DNA from: Ruminococcus sp. UBA3800
GTDB lineage: Bacteria > Bacillota > Clostridia > Oscillospirales > Ruminococcaceae
Direction: 5' to 3'
Assembly (NCBI GenBank): GCA_002368715.1
Contig: DFEO01000104.1
Coordinates: 1 to 6,803, forward strand
Length of the DNA: 6,803 bases
Shown piece after piece: positions 1-5,607 of the stretch. The number at the start of each line of letters is the position of its first letter. The stretch's first letter is position 1. Position numbers and translations under genes: made by a program. Under the pieces are notes generated by a model, which saw only the letters and a list, made by a program, of their open reading frames with translations, had not been told where the DNA came from and searched no databases.

Positions 1-1565
1 GCTCTGTTGACCTGAGAGACGGCAACCAGGCGCTCATCATTCCCATGAGTCTGGAGGAAAAGCTGGAGTTTTTCCAGAAGCTCGTTGATATCGGCTTCAA
101 GGAGATAGAGATCGGCTTCCCTGCCGCTTCGGAGACAGAGTATGAGTTCTGCCGCACACTGATAGAGAAAAACCTTATCCCCGACGATGTGACCATCCAG
201 GTGCTCACACAGTCGAGAGAGCATATCATAAAGAAGACCTTCGAGGCTATCGACGGCGCTAAGAACGCTGTCGTTCACCTCTATAACTCTACCTCTGTGG
301 CACAGAGAGAGCAGGTGTTCCGCAAGTCGAAGGGAGAGATCATAAAGATCGCTACCGACGGAGCAAAGCTCTGCAACGAGTATAAGAAAAAGGCAAAGGG
401 CAACATCACCTTTGAGTACTCCCCTGAGAGCTTCACGGGAACAGAGCCCGAGTTTGCAAGAGATATCTGCAACGCTGTTATCGATATCTGGCAGCCGACA
501 CCGGAGAACAAGGTGATAATGAACCTGCCTGTTACGGTAGAGATGTCGCTGCCCCACGTTTATGCGCAGCAGATCGAATATATGTGCAAGACCCTTCACA
601 ACAGAGAGAACGTCATCGTTTCACTCCACCCGCACAATGACAGAGGCTGCGGTGTTGCAGACAGCGAGCTGGGTCTGCTGGCAGGAGCCGACAGGATAGA
701 GGGCACCTGCTTCGGAAACGGCGAGAGAACGGGAAATGTCGATATAGTGACACTGGCTATGAATATGTTCACTCACGGTGTAGACCCGATGCTCGACTTC
801 TCTGACCTCCCTTCGCTCATCGAGCTCTATGAGAGAGTTACCAGGATGAAGGTCTATGACAGACAGCCCTATTCGGGAGCACTGGTGTTTGCGGCTTTCT
901 CCGGCTCTCATCAGGACGCTATCGCAAAGGGTATGAACTTCAGGAAAGAAAAGAATTCGAATATGTGGACCGTGCCGTATCTGCCGATCGATCCGCATGA
1001 TGTGGGAAGAGAGTATGACGGTGACGTTATCCGCATAAATTCACAGTCGGGCAAGGGCGGTATCGGATTCATCCTCCAGGAAAAGTTCGGCTACGATCTG
1101 CCCAAGAAGATGCGTGAGGATCTGGGCTACAAGGTCAAGAGCGTTTCCGACCACAGCCACAAGGAGCTCATGCCCGATGAGGTATATCAGATCTTCAAGA
1201 ATGAATTTCTCAATAAGAAGGAGCCCGTTGATATCATCGAGGCTCACTACATCCAGAAGGCCGAGGGCCATATCGGCTCGGCTGTCACCGCTGTTATAAA
1301 CGGAGAAAAGAAGTCCTTCACTGCCGAGGGCAACGGAAGGCTCGACGCTGTTGCAAACGCTATCAAGCAGGGCATAGATGTCGACTTCAACATCGAGGTC
1401 TACACCGAGCACGCTCTGGAGCGCAGGTCAACATCAGAGGCTGTGACCTATGTCGGCATCAGCTGCGGAGAAAAGATGTTCTGGGGCTGCGGACGTAATT
1501 CCGACATCATCGTTTCGTCGGTGAAGGCTCTGGTATCAGCTATAAACAACGCACTGGCAAAGTAA
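1..1565 (+). CDS. leuA: 2-isopropylmalate synthase, long (type 2) form, 5'-truncated by window edge
   Basis: Catalyses the first committed step of leucine synthesis: acetyl-CoA plus 2-oxoisovalerate gives 2-isopropylmalate, in the cytoplasm. The reading frame is open from base 3 and enters in the conserved first strand SVDLRDGNQAL, whose Arg-Asp (bases 15-20) are the catalytic and metal-binding pair of the family. The ATG at 45 is therefore internal, and I estimate 30-40 N-terminal residues are missing. Further family marks are the metal-binding HPHNDRG (from base 627) and FGNGERTGNVD (from base 711). These complete the TIM-barrel active site. The last ~110 residues (from about base 1240) are the LeuA regulatory domain that binds leucine for feedback inhibition, with the typical GNGRLDAV (usually GNGPLDAV). 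The C-terminus looks complete and a strong terminator follows. Product identity is very secure; the long type-2 subclass is assigned from overall pattern. Confidence 0.96.
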   Translation, partial: SVDLRDGNQALIIPMSLEEKLEFFQKLVDIGFKEIEIGFPAASETEYEFCRTLIEKNLIPDDVTIQVLTQSREHIIKKTFEAIDGAKNAVVHLYNSTSVAQREQVFRKSKGEIIKIATDGAKLCNEYKKKAKGNITFEYSPESFTGTEPEFARDICNAVIDIWQPTPENKVIMNLPVTVEMSLPHVYAQQIEYMCKTLHNRENVIVSLHPHNDRGCGVADSELGLLAGADRIEGTCFGNGERTGNVDIVTLAMNMFTHGVDPMLDFSDLPSLIELYERVTRMKVYDRQPYSGALVFAAFSGSHQDAIAKGMNFRKEKNSNMWTVPYLPIDPHDVGREYDGDVIRINSQSGKGGIGFILQEKFGYDLPKKMREDLGYKVKSVSDHSHKELMPDEVYQIFKNEFLNKKEPVDIIEAHYIQKAEGHIGSAVTAVINGEKKSFTAEGNGRLDAVANAIKQGIDVDFNIEVYTEHALERRSTSEAVTYVGISCGEKMFWGCGRNSDIIVSSVKALVSAINNALAK

Positions 1566-1598
1566 CAGAAGCGCAGGCGCAGTAAAATAGCATTATTT

Positions 1599-1637
1599 AA
1601 GGCACTTTTGTCAGGGAACTGACAAGAGTGCCTTTTT
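1599..1637 (+). terminator. Intrinsic terminator of leuA
   Basis: A 13-bp stem, ggcacttttgtca (1601-1613) with tgacaagagtgcc (1620-1632), has one G-U wobble and a 6-nt loop. It is followed directly by five T (1633-1637), and the two A before the stem can also pair with the first T's. It lies 34 nt after the leuA stop. On the opposite strand the stem is followed only by TT, so it should work mainly for leuA. Confidence 0.93.
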
Positions 1638-1661
1638 CATTCCTTCGTGCAGCGCCTGCTC

Positions 1662-1800
1662 AATGAATAGTGAATAATGAATAATGAAGAAATAAGAATA
1701 AAGGTATCGTCCTGCGGACGATGATATTTTTAAATCATCGCCGAAGGCGATACCTTAACTATTCATTATTCACTATTCATTCTTCATTATTCATTATTTC
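1662..1800. repeat. MITE/REP-like repeat, copy 1 (with both AT-rich arms)
   Basis: A 22-bp perfect inverted repeat (1662-1683 and 1760-1781), made of irregular 'attcatt' units, flanks a GC-richer core at 1701-1756. The core reads as four abutting helices: aaggtat (1701-1707) with atacctt (1750-1756), cgtcc/ggacg around tgc (1708-1720), atgat/atcat (1721-1738), and cgcc/ggcg around gaa (1739-1749). No junction base is left unpaired. The segment 1697-1800 recurs almost exactly at 1838-1940. No protein is encoded. It lies between convergent genes, a usual place for small non-autonomous elements. The family name is unknown to me. Confidence 0.85.
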
Positions 1801-1842
1801 AGGTACTTCTTCTTTGCGATCACAACGTGGATGATGAAATAA
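1794..1842 (-). pseudogene. Possible detached 3' end of the DUF218 gene
   Basis: If one copy of the 9-bp repeat and the DNA between the copies are removed (130 nt), the DUF218 frame, now ending HYFIFGN, reads on instead as THYFIIHVVIAKKKYLK and stop. The added codons come from the minus strand of 1794-1835, the only unique DNA between the two repeats. The hydrophobic-then-basic tail is plausible for this membrane-associated protein. The restored stop codon (1794-1796) lies inside the end of repeat copy 1, so the true ancestral end may have been longer. This is a reconstruction from the sequence alone. The short 9-bp repeat lies in AT-rich DNA, so chance is not excluded. Confidence 0.5.
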
Positions 1843-1940
1843 AGGTATCGTCCTGCGGACGATGATATTTTAAATCATCGCCGGAGGCGATACCTTAACT
1901 ATTCATTATTCACTATTCATTCTTCATTATTCATTATTTC
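1838..1940. repeat. MITE/REP-like repeat, copy 2 (left arm missing)
   Basis: A direct repeat of 1697-1800 with only two differences: one T fewer in the central loop, and gaa changed to gga in the third triloop. Both changes fall in loops, so the four-helix fold is kept (outer stem 1842-1848/1890-1896; hairpins 1849-1861, 1862-1878, 1879-1889). The right AT-rich arm (1897-1940) is identical to copy 1, but the left AT-rich arm is absent. It abuts the 3' end of the minus-strand DUF218 gene. A 9-bp direct repeat, atgaaataa, occurs at 1834-1842 and 1964-1972. This would fit a target duplication around a 121-bp insert (1843-1963). Confidence 0.85.
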
Positions 1941-1974
1941 TTTTCGGCACTTAATTGCCGAAAATGAAATAATG
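1932..1974. repeat. 18-bp inverted repeat at the 3' end of the DUF218 gene
   Basis: The arms cattatttc + ttttcggca (1932-1949) pair with tgccgaaaa + gaaataatg (1956-1964, 1966-1974). There is one bulged T at 1965 and the loop is cttaat. The minus-strand stop codon (1951-1953) sits in the loop. No T-run follows on either strand, so this is not a classical terminator. It could stabilise the mRNA 3' end, or be a by-product of repeat insertion, because the outer arm matches the end of the repeat. Confidence 0.7.
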
Positions 1975-2709
1975 TGTAAGTCCTATCCATTCCCTGACCC
2001 AGTAGGTGGGGAGATAGCGGAATTTTGTGAACGCCGGACACGCACTCGTGCTGCTGTAGCCAAGCTTCTTTGCAAGCAGGGACGCCCTGTATTCGTGGAA
2101 AGCATCCGTGGCTATTATAATATCTCTCCCGAGCCCACGCTCGTCAAGGATATCCCTTGTGAATTTCAGGTTCTCATAGGTCGTGGTCGAGCGGTCCTCC
2201 ATTATGACCCTGTCTTCGTCTATGCCGCAGCTGACAAGATACTCCTTCATACACTGAGCCTCCGAGATGTCCTCTCCCGTGCCCTTGCCGCCCGAAACGA
2301 CACAGACAAGACCGCTGTCACTTTCAAGAAGGTTCTTTGCTGCATCGAGCCTGCGCTTTAGCATCAGCGACGGCCTTGTGCCCTTGACCTGACAGCCGAG
2401 CACAACGACTACCCTGCTGTCACCCGGCTGCTTATCGAGAGCACGGTACATAAGCACCGACAAAGCGCTTACATATACCGCCGCTGCCATTATGACCAGC
2501 GAAGCTCCGACTATCACTGCCCTGCCGCCTGCGGACGACCACAGATGCCTGAGCAGAGATGAAAACCACCTGTTGTTATATGTGACCCCCAGAAGCAGCA
2601 GGGACACCAAAATGCCTGCTATGTTGCCTGCACAGAAAACAGGCAGCGCCATCAGGAACATGGCAAGAAGCCCTGTTTCCAGGCACAGCAGGATGTTTCT
2701 GACCATCAC
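1951..2709 (-). CDS. Membrane-anchored DUF218 (SanA/ElyC/YdcF-type) protein
   Basis: A 252-residue protein with about three hydrophobic segments (residues ~12-24, 28-43, 64-84) and then a DUF218 domain (~98-245). Domain motifs visible are VVVLGCQVKG with R112-P-S, VSGGKGTGE (138-146), SEAQCMKEYL (149-158), EDRSTTTYEN (171-180) and TDAFHEYRA (201-209). These form the conserved polar pocket of the family. Relatives are linked to envelope integrity and vancomycin sensitivity (SanA, ElyC), but the biochemical activity is unsettled, so no reaction is assigned. The start is GTG at 2709, 8 nt after GGAGG; ATG at 2706 is also possible. The GGAGG lies inside the last codons of the upstream HPr-like gene, whose stop is 3 nt away, so translation is probably coupled. 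The C-terminus seems altered by a repeat insertion (final residues FGN and stop). Confidence 0.88.
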   Translation of the reverse strand: MMVRNILLCLETGLLAMFLMALPVFCAGNIAGILVSLLLLGVTYNNRWFSSLLRHLWSSAGGRAVIVGASLVIMAAAVYVSALSVLMYRALDKQPGDSRVVVVLGCQVKGTRPSLMLKRRLDAAKNLLESDSGLVCVVSGGKGTGEDISEAQCMKEYLVSCGIDEDRVIMEDRSTTTYENLKFTRDILDERGLGRDIIIATDAFHEYRASLLAKKLGYSSTSACPAFTKFRYLPTYWVREWIGLTHYFIFGN

Positions 2710-2712
2710 TTA

Positions 2713-2982
2713 TCATTCCTCCGAAACGATGAAGCGCTCAGCTTCTTTAAAAAACTCATCAGCGTGAGCCTGATCGACCGCCAGTATCACAGGCGACGAA
2801 AAGTCAAGGCTAAGCATTCCCATAACGGATTTGCCGTTGACGGAATAGTTTCCCGAATGCAGCGTTATGACATAGTCATGCTCGACAGCCATTGCAGCGA
2901 ACTGTCTTATCTCGTCGAGCCCCGAAAGCTTTATCAGAGCCGTTTTCTTGTCAGGTGATATCCTCATATAGTTTTTTTCCAT
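2713..2982 (-). CDS. HPr-like protein lacking the phosphocarrier histidine (Crh-like), copy 1
   Basis: Eighty-nine residues, close to HPr size. The start is ATG at 2982, 8 nt after AAAGGAG (2991-2997); an upstream in-frame start at 3072 would lie in the preceding terminator and is rejected. Residues ~45-85 match the second half of HPr: SGNYSVNGKSVMGMLSLD, then a helix with HADEFFKEAERFI. Ser52 in KSVMG aligns with HPr Ser46, the HPr kinase site that controls carbon catabolite repression in Firmicutes. The first half has no GIHARP motif, so no His15 is available for PTS phosphotransfer. That combination is the one known for Bacillus Crh. The role is inferred: a regulatory rather than sugar-transport HPr. 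It is the first gene of an operon with the DUF218 gene. Confidence 0.85.
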   Translation of the reverse strand: MEKNYMRISPDKKTALIKLSGLDEIRQFAAMAVEHDYVITLHSGNYSVNGKSVMGMLSLDFSSPVILAVDQAHADEFFKEAERFIVSEE

Positions 2983-2992
2983 AGCGATCGCT
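2983..2992. promoter_or_regulatory. 10-bp perfect palindrome between ribosome site and start codon
   Basis: The sequence agcgatcgct is its own reverse complement. It fills the spacer between the AAAGGAG and the ATG of HPr-like copy 1, sharing two bases with the ribosome site. No function is assigned. Confidence 0.4.
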
Positions 2993-3030
2993 CCTTTCAC
3001 ATCAAACAGACCCTTCCGGATCCTGTATCT

Positions 3031-3059
3031 ATTATACCACAAATGATCCTTCTTGTAAA
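3031..3059 (-). promoter_or_regulatory. Sigma-A promoter for the HPr-like/DUF218 operon
   Basis: On the minus strand, TTTACA (3054-3059), a 17-nt spacer and TATAAT (3031-3036) with an extended TGG in front. The predicted start is near 3024, giving a leader of about 40 nt before the ATG at 2982. The -35 box lies next to the terminator of the upstream gene, so the operon is transcribed independently. Confidence 0.9.
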
Positions 3060-3060
3060 G

Positions 3061-3102
3061 CAAAAAAAACAATGCACCCTGCCGCTATTGCAGCAAGGCG
3101 CA
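3061..3102 (-). terminator. Intrinsic terminator of HPr-like copy 2
   Basis: On the minus strand, a 13-bp stem formed by the complements of 3090-3102 and 3073-3085, with a 4-nt loop and three G-U pairs. It is followed by TTGTTTTTTTTG (3061-3072). It lies about 33 nt after the stop codon at 3135. Confidence 0.93.
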
Positions 3103-3109
3103 CCGTATT

Positions 3110-3131
3110 ATGTTATATTATTTTATAACAT
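3110..3131. repeat. 8-bp AT-rich inverted repeat after HPr-like copy 2
   Basis: atgttata (3110-3117) and tataacat (3124-3131) around ttattt. It lies between the stop codon and the terminator. It is a weak hairpin by composition, possibly an mRNA 3' stem. Confidence 0.55.
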
Positions 3132-3134
3132 CCG

Positions 3135-3368
3135 TTATTTCTCTACGATGAACTCCTTGATCTCATCGAAGAACTTGTCAGCGTCGTCAGTGTGAGCTGT
3201 AAGATTGATAGGGCTGGAAAGGTCAAGGCTGAATATACCCATGATGGACTTTCCGTCTACTGCATATCTGCCGGAAGCGAGGTCAACATCGAAATCGTGC
3301 AGGGATACGATGCTTACGAACTTCTTGACGTCGTTGATTGAATCGAGCATGATCTTTGTCTTTTTCAT
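3135..3368 (-). CDS. HPr-like protein lacking the phosphocarrier histidine (Crh-like), copy 2
   Basis: Seventy-seven residues. The start is ATG at 3368, 8 nt after AAGGAGG (3377-3383); the longer form from 3395 would read through the ribosome site and is rejected. It is a paralog of the gene at 2713-2982: both share SGxYxVxGKSxMGxxSLDxSSPxxL, then ADxFFxE and FIV. Ser41 in KSIMG corresponds to HPr Ser46. Near residues 9-13, where HPr has the His15 region, the protein reads DSIND, so no phosphorylatable histidine is present. The only N-half histidine (H24, in LHDF) aligns away from the active site, although an HD pair is kept in both copies. It is transcribed alone, from its own promoter to its own terminator. 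Role inferred: regulatory HPr homolog, perhaps a target of HPr kinase. Confidence 0.87.
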   Translation of the reverse strand: MKKTKIMLDSINDVKKFVSIVSLHDFDVDLASGRYAVDGKSIMGIFSLDLSSPINLTAHTDDADKFFDEIKEFIVEK

Positions 3369-3473
3369 AATGAATTCCTCCTTAGTCTGATTCACTTTAC
3401 TTTCTCGTTTTTCTTCCGATCCCGCAATGCTCTCGGACGGGATCTAAATATAACCTCGTAGGTCCTCCCTACA
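3369..3473 (-). promoter_or_regulatory. About 105-nt leader of HPr-like copy 2, with a 7-bp stem
   Basis: From the predicted start near 3473 to the ATG. It contains gatcccg (3418-3424) pairing with cgggatc (3438-3444) across a 13-nt loop, and a small acct/aggt hairpin (3453-3463). Neither is followed by a T-run. A ggagg-like stretch early in the leader has no start codon after it. No known riboswitch was recognised. Confidence 0.4.
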
Positions 3474-3479
3474 CCGCCT

Positions 3480-3507
3480 ATTATAGTCAGTTTTTTTGAT
3501 TTGTCAA
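3480..3507 (-). promoter_or_regulatory. Sigma-A promoter for HPr-like copy 2
   Basis: On the minus strand, a perfect TTGACA (3502-3507), a 16-nt spacer with an A-run, and a perfect TATAAT (3480-3485). This predicts strong expression, with a start near 3473. Confidence 0.92.
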
Positions 3508-3514
3508 GAGAAAT

Positions 3515-3543
3515 TTGCAAAAAAAAATAAAATATGTTACAAT
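3515..3543 (+). promoter_or_regulatory. Sigma-A promoter for mtaB
   Basis: TTGCAA (3515-3520), a 17-nt A-rich spacer and TACAAT (3538-3543) with TGT in front (extended -10). The predicted start is near 3550. Its -35 is only 7 bp from the -35 of the leftward promoter, so the two may compete for polymerase or share a regulator. Confidence 0.75.
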
Positions 3544-3549
3544 GTTTAA

Positions 3550-3737
3550 TAAGTACAAAATCGTCCGCTTTCTTTTGTGCAACATTCACATATAGAATAT
3601 GAATTATTTGTGCATTTCCAACATCAAACTTTTCCCCTCGGCGGACGGACAGGCGAATTTTCTTATATCAAATTTGTGTCCTCGGATTTCAAAATCCTGC
3701 ACAAAAACCACGCAGATACGCATACTTCGGAGGAACG
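3550..3737 (+). promoter_or_regulatory. About 190-nt leader upstream of mtaB
   Basis: Non-coding by appearance: the one ATG frame inside it (3599) has no ribosome site and overlaps mtaB out of frame. Possible structure is a long-range pair cgtccgc (3562-3568) with gcggacg (3641-3647) and a tight hairpin ggatt/aatcc (3684-3697). No T-box core or known riboswitch was recognised. Confidence 0.4.
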
Positions 3738-5045
3738 ATGAAAGCTTTTTACTATACCTTTGGCTGCAAAGTAAATCAATATGAAACCGAGAATATCAGA
3801 CAGGCTATGAACGCTCTGGGCTTTGAGGATGCTCACAAGGCAGAAGATGCTGATGTGTGCATAGTCAACTCCTGCACGGTCACGGCTGAGGCGGACTCAA
3901 AATGCCGGCAGCTCCTCAGAAAGCTGAGAAGGCTCCTGCCCGATGCCGTGATAGTTCTGACAGGATGCTACGCACAGGCCTTTGAAAAGCAGGCAAAAGA
4001 CCTTGGGATCTGTGATATAATCACAGGCTCACGCAATAAGGCCGATGTGCCCATGCTCGTGTGTGACTTTATAAAAGACCGTGAGCCTGTGTTTTTTGTC
4101 AGGCCGTTTGAAAAAGGCGAGAGGCTCGAGCCGATGAAAAACCACGGCGACAGCCGGAAGACCCGTGCCTATATCAAGATCCAGGACGGGTGTGACCAAT
4201 ACTGCACCTATTGTGTGATACCGTTTGCAAGGGGGCATATATGCTCGAAAAGCCCCGGGGATATCGAAACGGAAACGAATGAGCTGGTATCCTTCGGCCA
4301 CAAGGAGATAATACTCACGGGGATAAATATGTGCTGCTACGGAAAGGACCTCGGGGGGCTGACACTTGCCGATGCGGCAGAGGCCGCCTGTAAGGCAAAG
4401 GGAGATTTCAGGGTCAGGCTCAGTTCTATGGAGCCCGAGCTTCTGACCGACAGGGATATCGAAAGGCTCGCATCGCTCGAAAGGCTGTGCGCACATTTTC
4501 ATCTATCGCTCCAGAGCGGCTGTGACAAGACGCTGAAAAGAATGGGGCGGCATTATGACACGGCGATGTATGAGGAGCTTGTAAAAAAGCTGAGAGCTGC
4601 ATTCCCCGGATGTGCGGTATCGACAGACATTATGACGGGGTTCCCGGGGGAAACGGACGAGGACTTTGAAGCTTCACTTGATTTTGTAAAGCGGATGCGG
4701 TTTTCCTCCGCCCATGTGTTCCCCTACTCCGAAAGGCAGGGAACGGCAGCCGCAGGTTTTGACGGTGCGGTGCCTGTGAGGGTCAGACAGGAGAGGGCTG
4801 CAAGGATGCGTGATGTGTGTCTTGATTCACAGCTTGAATATAACCGCTCGCAGGTCGGCAGGACGCTGCGTGTGCTCTTTGAGCGTGAGCGTGACCCGAG
4901 ATATCACAGAGGGCACAGTGATGAATACATAAACGTGAGCATCCCGAGGTCGGGCGACGGGTCGCTTTGGCGGCAGATTGCGGATGTAAGGATAACTTCG
5001 GCCGATGTGAACGGCTGCTATGGTGAAATTGAAAGCGAGGCATAA
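3738..5045 (+). CDS. mtaB: tRNA t6A37 C2-methylthiotransferase MtaB
   Basis: A radical-SAM enzyme that converts t6A to ms2t6A at position 37 of ANN-decoding tRNAs, using two 4Fe-4S clusters, in the cytoplasm. It has 435 residues, the usual length. The N-terminal methylthiotransferase domain has the three auxiliary-cluster cysteines C10 (FGCKVNQYE), C46 (VNSCTV) and C77 (LTGCYAQ). The radical-SAM CxxxCxxC is C152, C156, C159 in QDGCDQYCTYC, followed by VIPFARG. GINMCCYG, HLSLQSGCD and DIMTGFPGE are typical MTTase motifs, and a TRAM-like tail follows. FGCKVNQYE favours MtaB over MiaB or RimO. The start is 4 nt after GGAGG, a short spacing, but it matches the family N-terminus. It is followed after 1 nt by the next gene, so the two are probably co-translated. 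Confidence 0.95.
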   Translation: MKAFYYTFGCKVNQYETENIRQAMNALGFEDAHKAEDADVCIVNSCTVTAEADSKCRQLLRKLRRLLPDAVIVLTGCYAQAFEKQAKDLGICDIITGSRNKADVPMLVCDFIKDREPVFFVRPFEKGERLEPMKNHGDSRKTRAYIKIQDGCDQYCTYCVIPFARGHICSKSPGDIETETNELVSFGHKEIILTGINMCCYGKDLGGLTLADAAEAACKAKGDFRVRLSSMEPELLTDRDIERLASLERLCAHFHLSLQSGCDKTLKRMGRHYDTAMYEELVKKLRAAFPGCAVSTDIMTGFPGETDEDFEASLDFVKRMRFSSAHVFPYSERQGTAAAGFDGAVPVRVRQERAARMRDVCLDSQLEYNRSQVGRTLRVLFERERDPRYHRGHSDEYINVSIPRSGDGSLWRQIADVRITSADVNGCYGEIESEA

Positions 5046-5046
5046 A

Positions 5047-5574
5047 ATGGATAAGCTATCATCGGGAAAAATAAAAGGTATAGTTCTTGGCGCTGCTATG
5101 GTCGTCATATGTCTGGTCTCGATCGTGACAGGCAAGGATATCATATCCTCAGACAGCAGCTCCGGAAAGGCTGACAGCTCTTCAAAAGCGGCGGTAACGA
5201 CAACTGCTCCAAAGGCTGTTACCACCAAGGCAAAGACCGTGACCACGGCACAGACCACGAACATCGGCGGATTTGACATAGTTACCGAAGTGCCGAACAA
5301 GGAGAATACCGAATACTATTTCAGGACAAAGAAGCTGAGAGACCAGCACTATGAAAAGCACGGGATAGAAATGGGGTTTGGCTCAGCGGACGAATACCGC
5401 AGGGCAGCAAGCGACGTTATCAACGACCCAAACGCACTTTCAAAGACAGAAAAAGAGGACGGCGACACCTGTTATTATATAGAAGCGACAGACGAATTTG
5501 TGGTGCTTTCGACAGACGGATACATCCGCACATACTTTAACCCCGGTGGCAAAGACTACTTCGACAGACAGTGA
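5047..5574 (+). CDS. Membrane-anchored protein with a small nuclease-fold-like C-terminal domain
   Basis: One hundred and seventy-five residues. The start is ATG at 5047, 6 nt after GAGG (5037-5040) and 1 nt past the mtaB stop. The ATG at 5020 has no ribosome site and is rejected. There is one hydrophobic segment (residues ~9-27) with no lipobox, so it is a signal anchor or signal peptide. A Ser/Thr/Ala/Lys-rich linker (~32-72) follows, typical of a cell-wall-spanning spacer. A compact domain (~88-175) contains QHYEKHG (H101, H105), SADEY, a DGD turn, EFVVLSTDGYIRTYF (150-164) and terminal DYFDRQ. The two histidines followed by a strand ending S/T...RTYF recall the BECR group (Barnase-EndoU-colicin E5/D-RelE) found in phage and polymorphic toxins. 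That is a resemblance by eye, not a demonstrated homology, and no immunity gene is evident. Function unknown; extracellular location inferred. Confidence 0.8.
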   Translation: MDKLSSGKIKGIVLGAAMVVICLVSIVTGKDIISSDSSSGKADSSSKAAVTTTAPKAVTTKAKTVTTAQTTNIGGFDIVTEVPNKENTEYYFRTKKLRDQHYEKHGIEMGFGSADEYRRAASDVINDPNALSKTEKEDGDTCYYIEATDEFVVLSTDGYIRTYFNPGGKDYFDRQ

Positions 5575-5607
5575 TGAGGGTGCTTGCAAAAAGTTTACAA
5601 AGATAAA

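Noticed and set aside
1573..1659. 8-bp inverted pair (gcaggcgc at 1573-1580, gcgcctgc at 1652-1659) around the leuA terminator
   Set aside because: Real match, but short and far apart; the inner terminator stem explains the region and no role is evident.
1757..1800. CRISPR-like array in the attcatt-rich DNA
   Set aside because: The units are short, irregular and contiguous with no spacers; they are the AT-rich arms of the repeat element.
3448..3468. Mini-ykkC (guanidine-II) type hairpin in the leader of HPr-like copy 2
   Set aside because: One small hairpin has an acga-like loop on the minus strand, but the class needs two such hairpins and the second is absent.
3599..3784. Small open frame in the mtaB leader, overlapping the mtaB start
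   Set aside because: No ribosome binding site before its ATG, no recognisable protein features, and it overlaps the secure mtaB start out of frame.
4029..4502. Minus-strand open frame inside mtaB
   Set aside because: It lies wholly opposite conserved radical-SAM coding sequence and shows no family motif or start signal.
5020..5046. Earlier ATG for the anchored protein, overlapping mtaB by 26 nt
   Set aside because: No ribosome site upstream; ATG 5047 has GAGG at 6-nt spacing and gives a standard signal-anchor N-terminus.
4827..5300. Long minus-strand open frame across the end of mtaB and the next gene
   Set aside because: It is a complement of two well-supported genes, with no ribosome site; its hydrophobic stretch mirrors codons of the Thr/Ala-rich linker.
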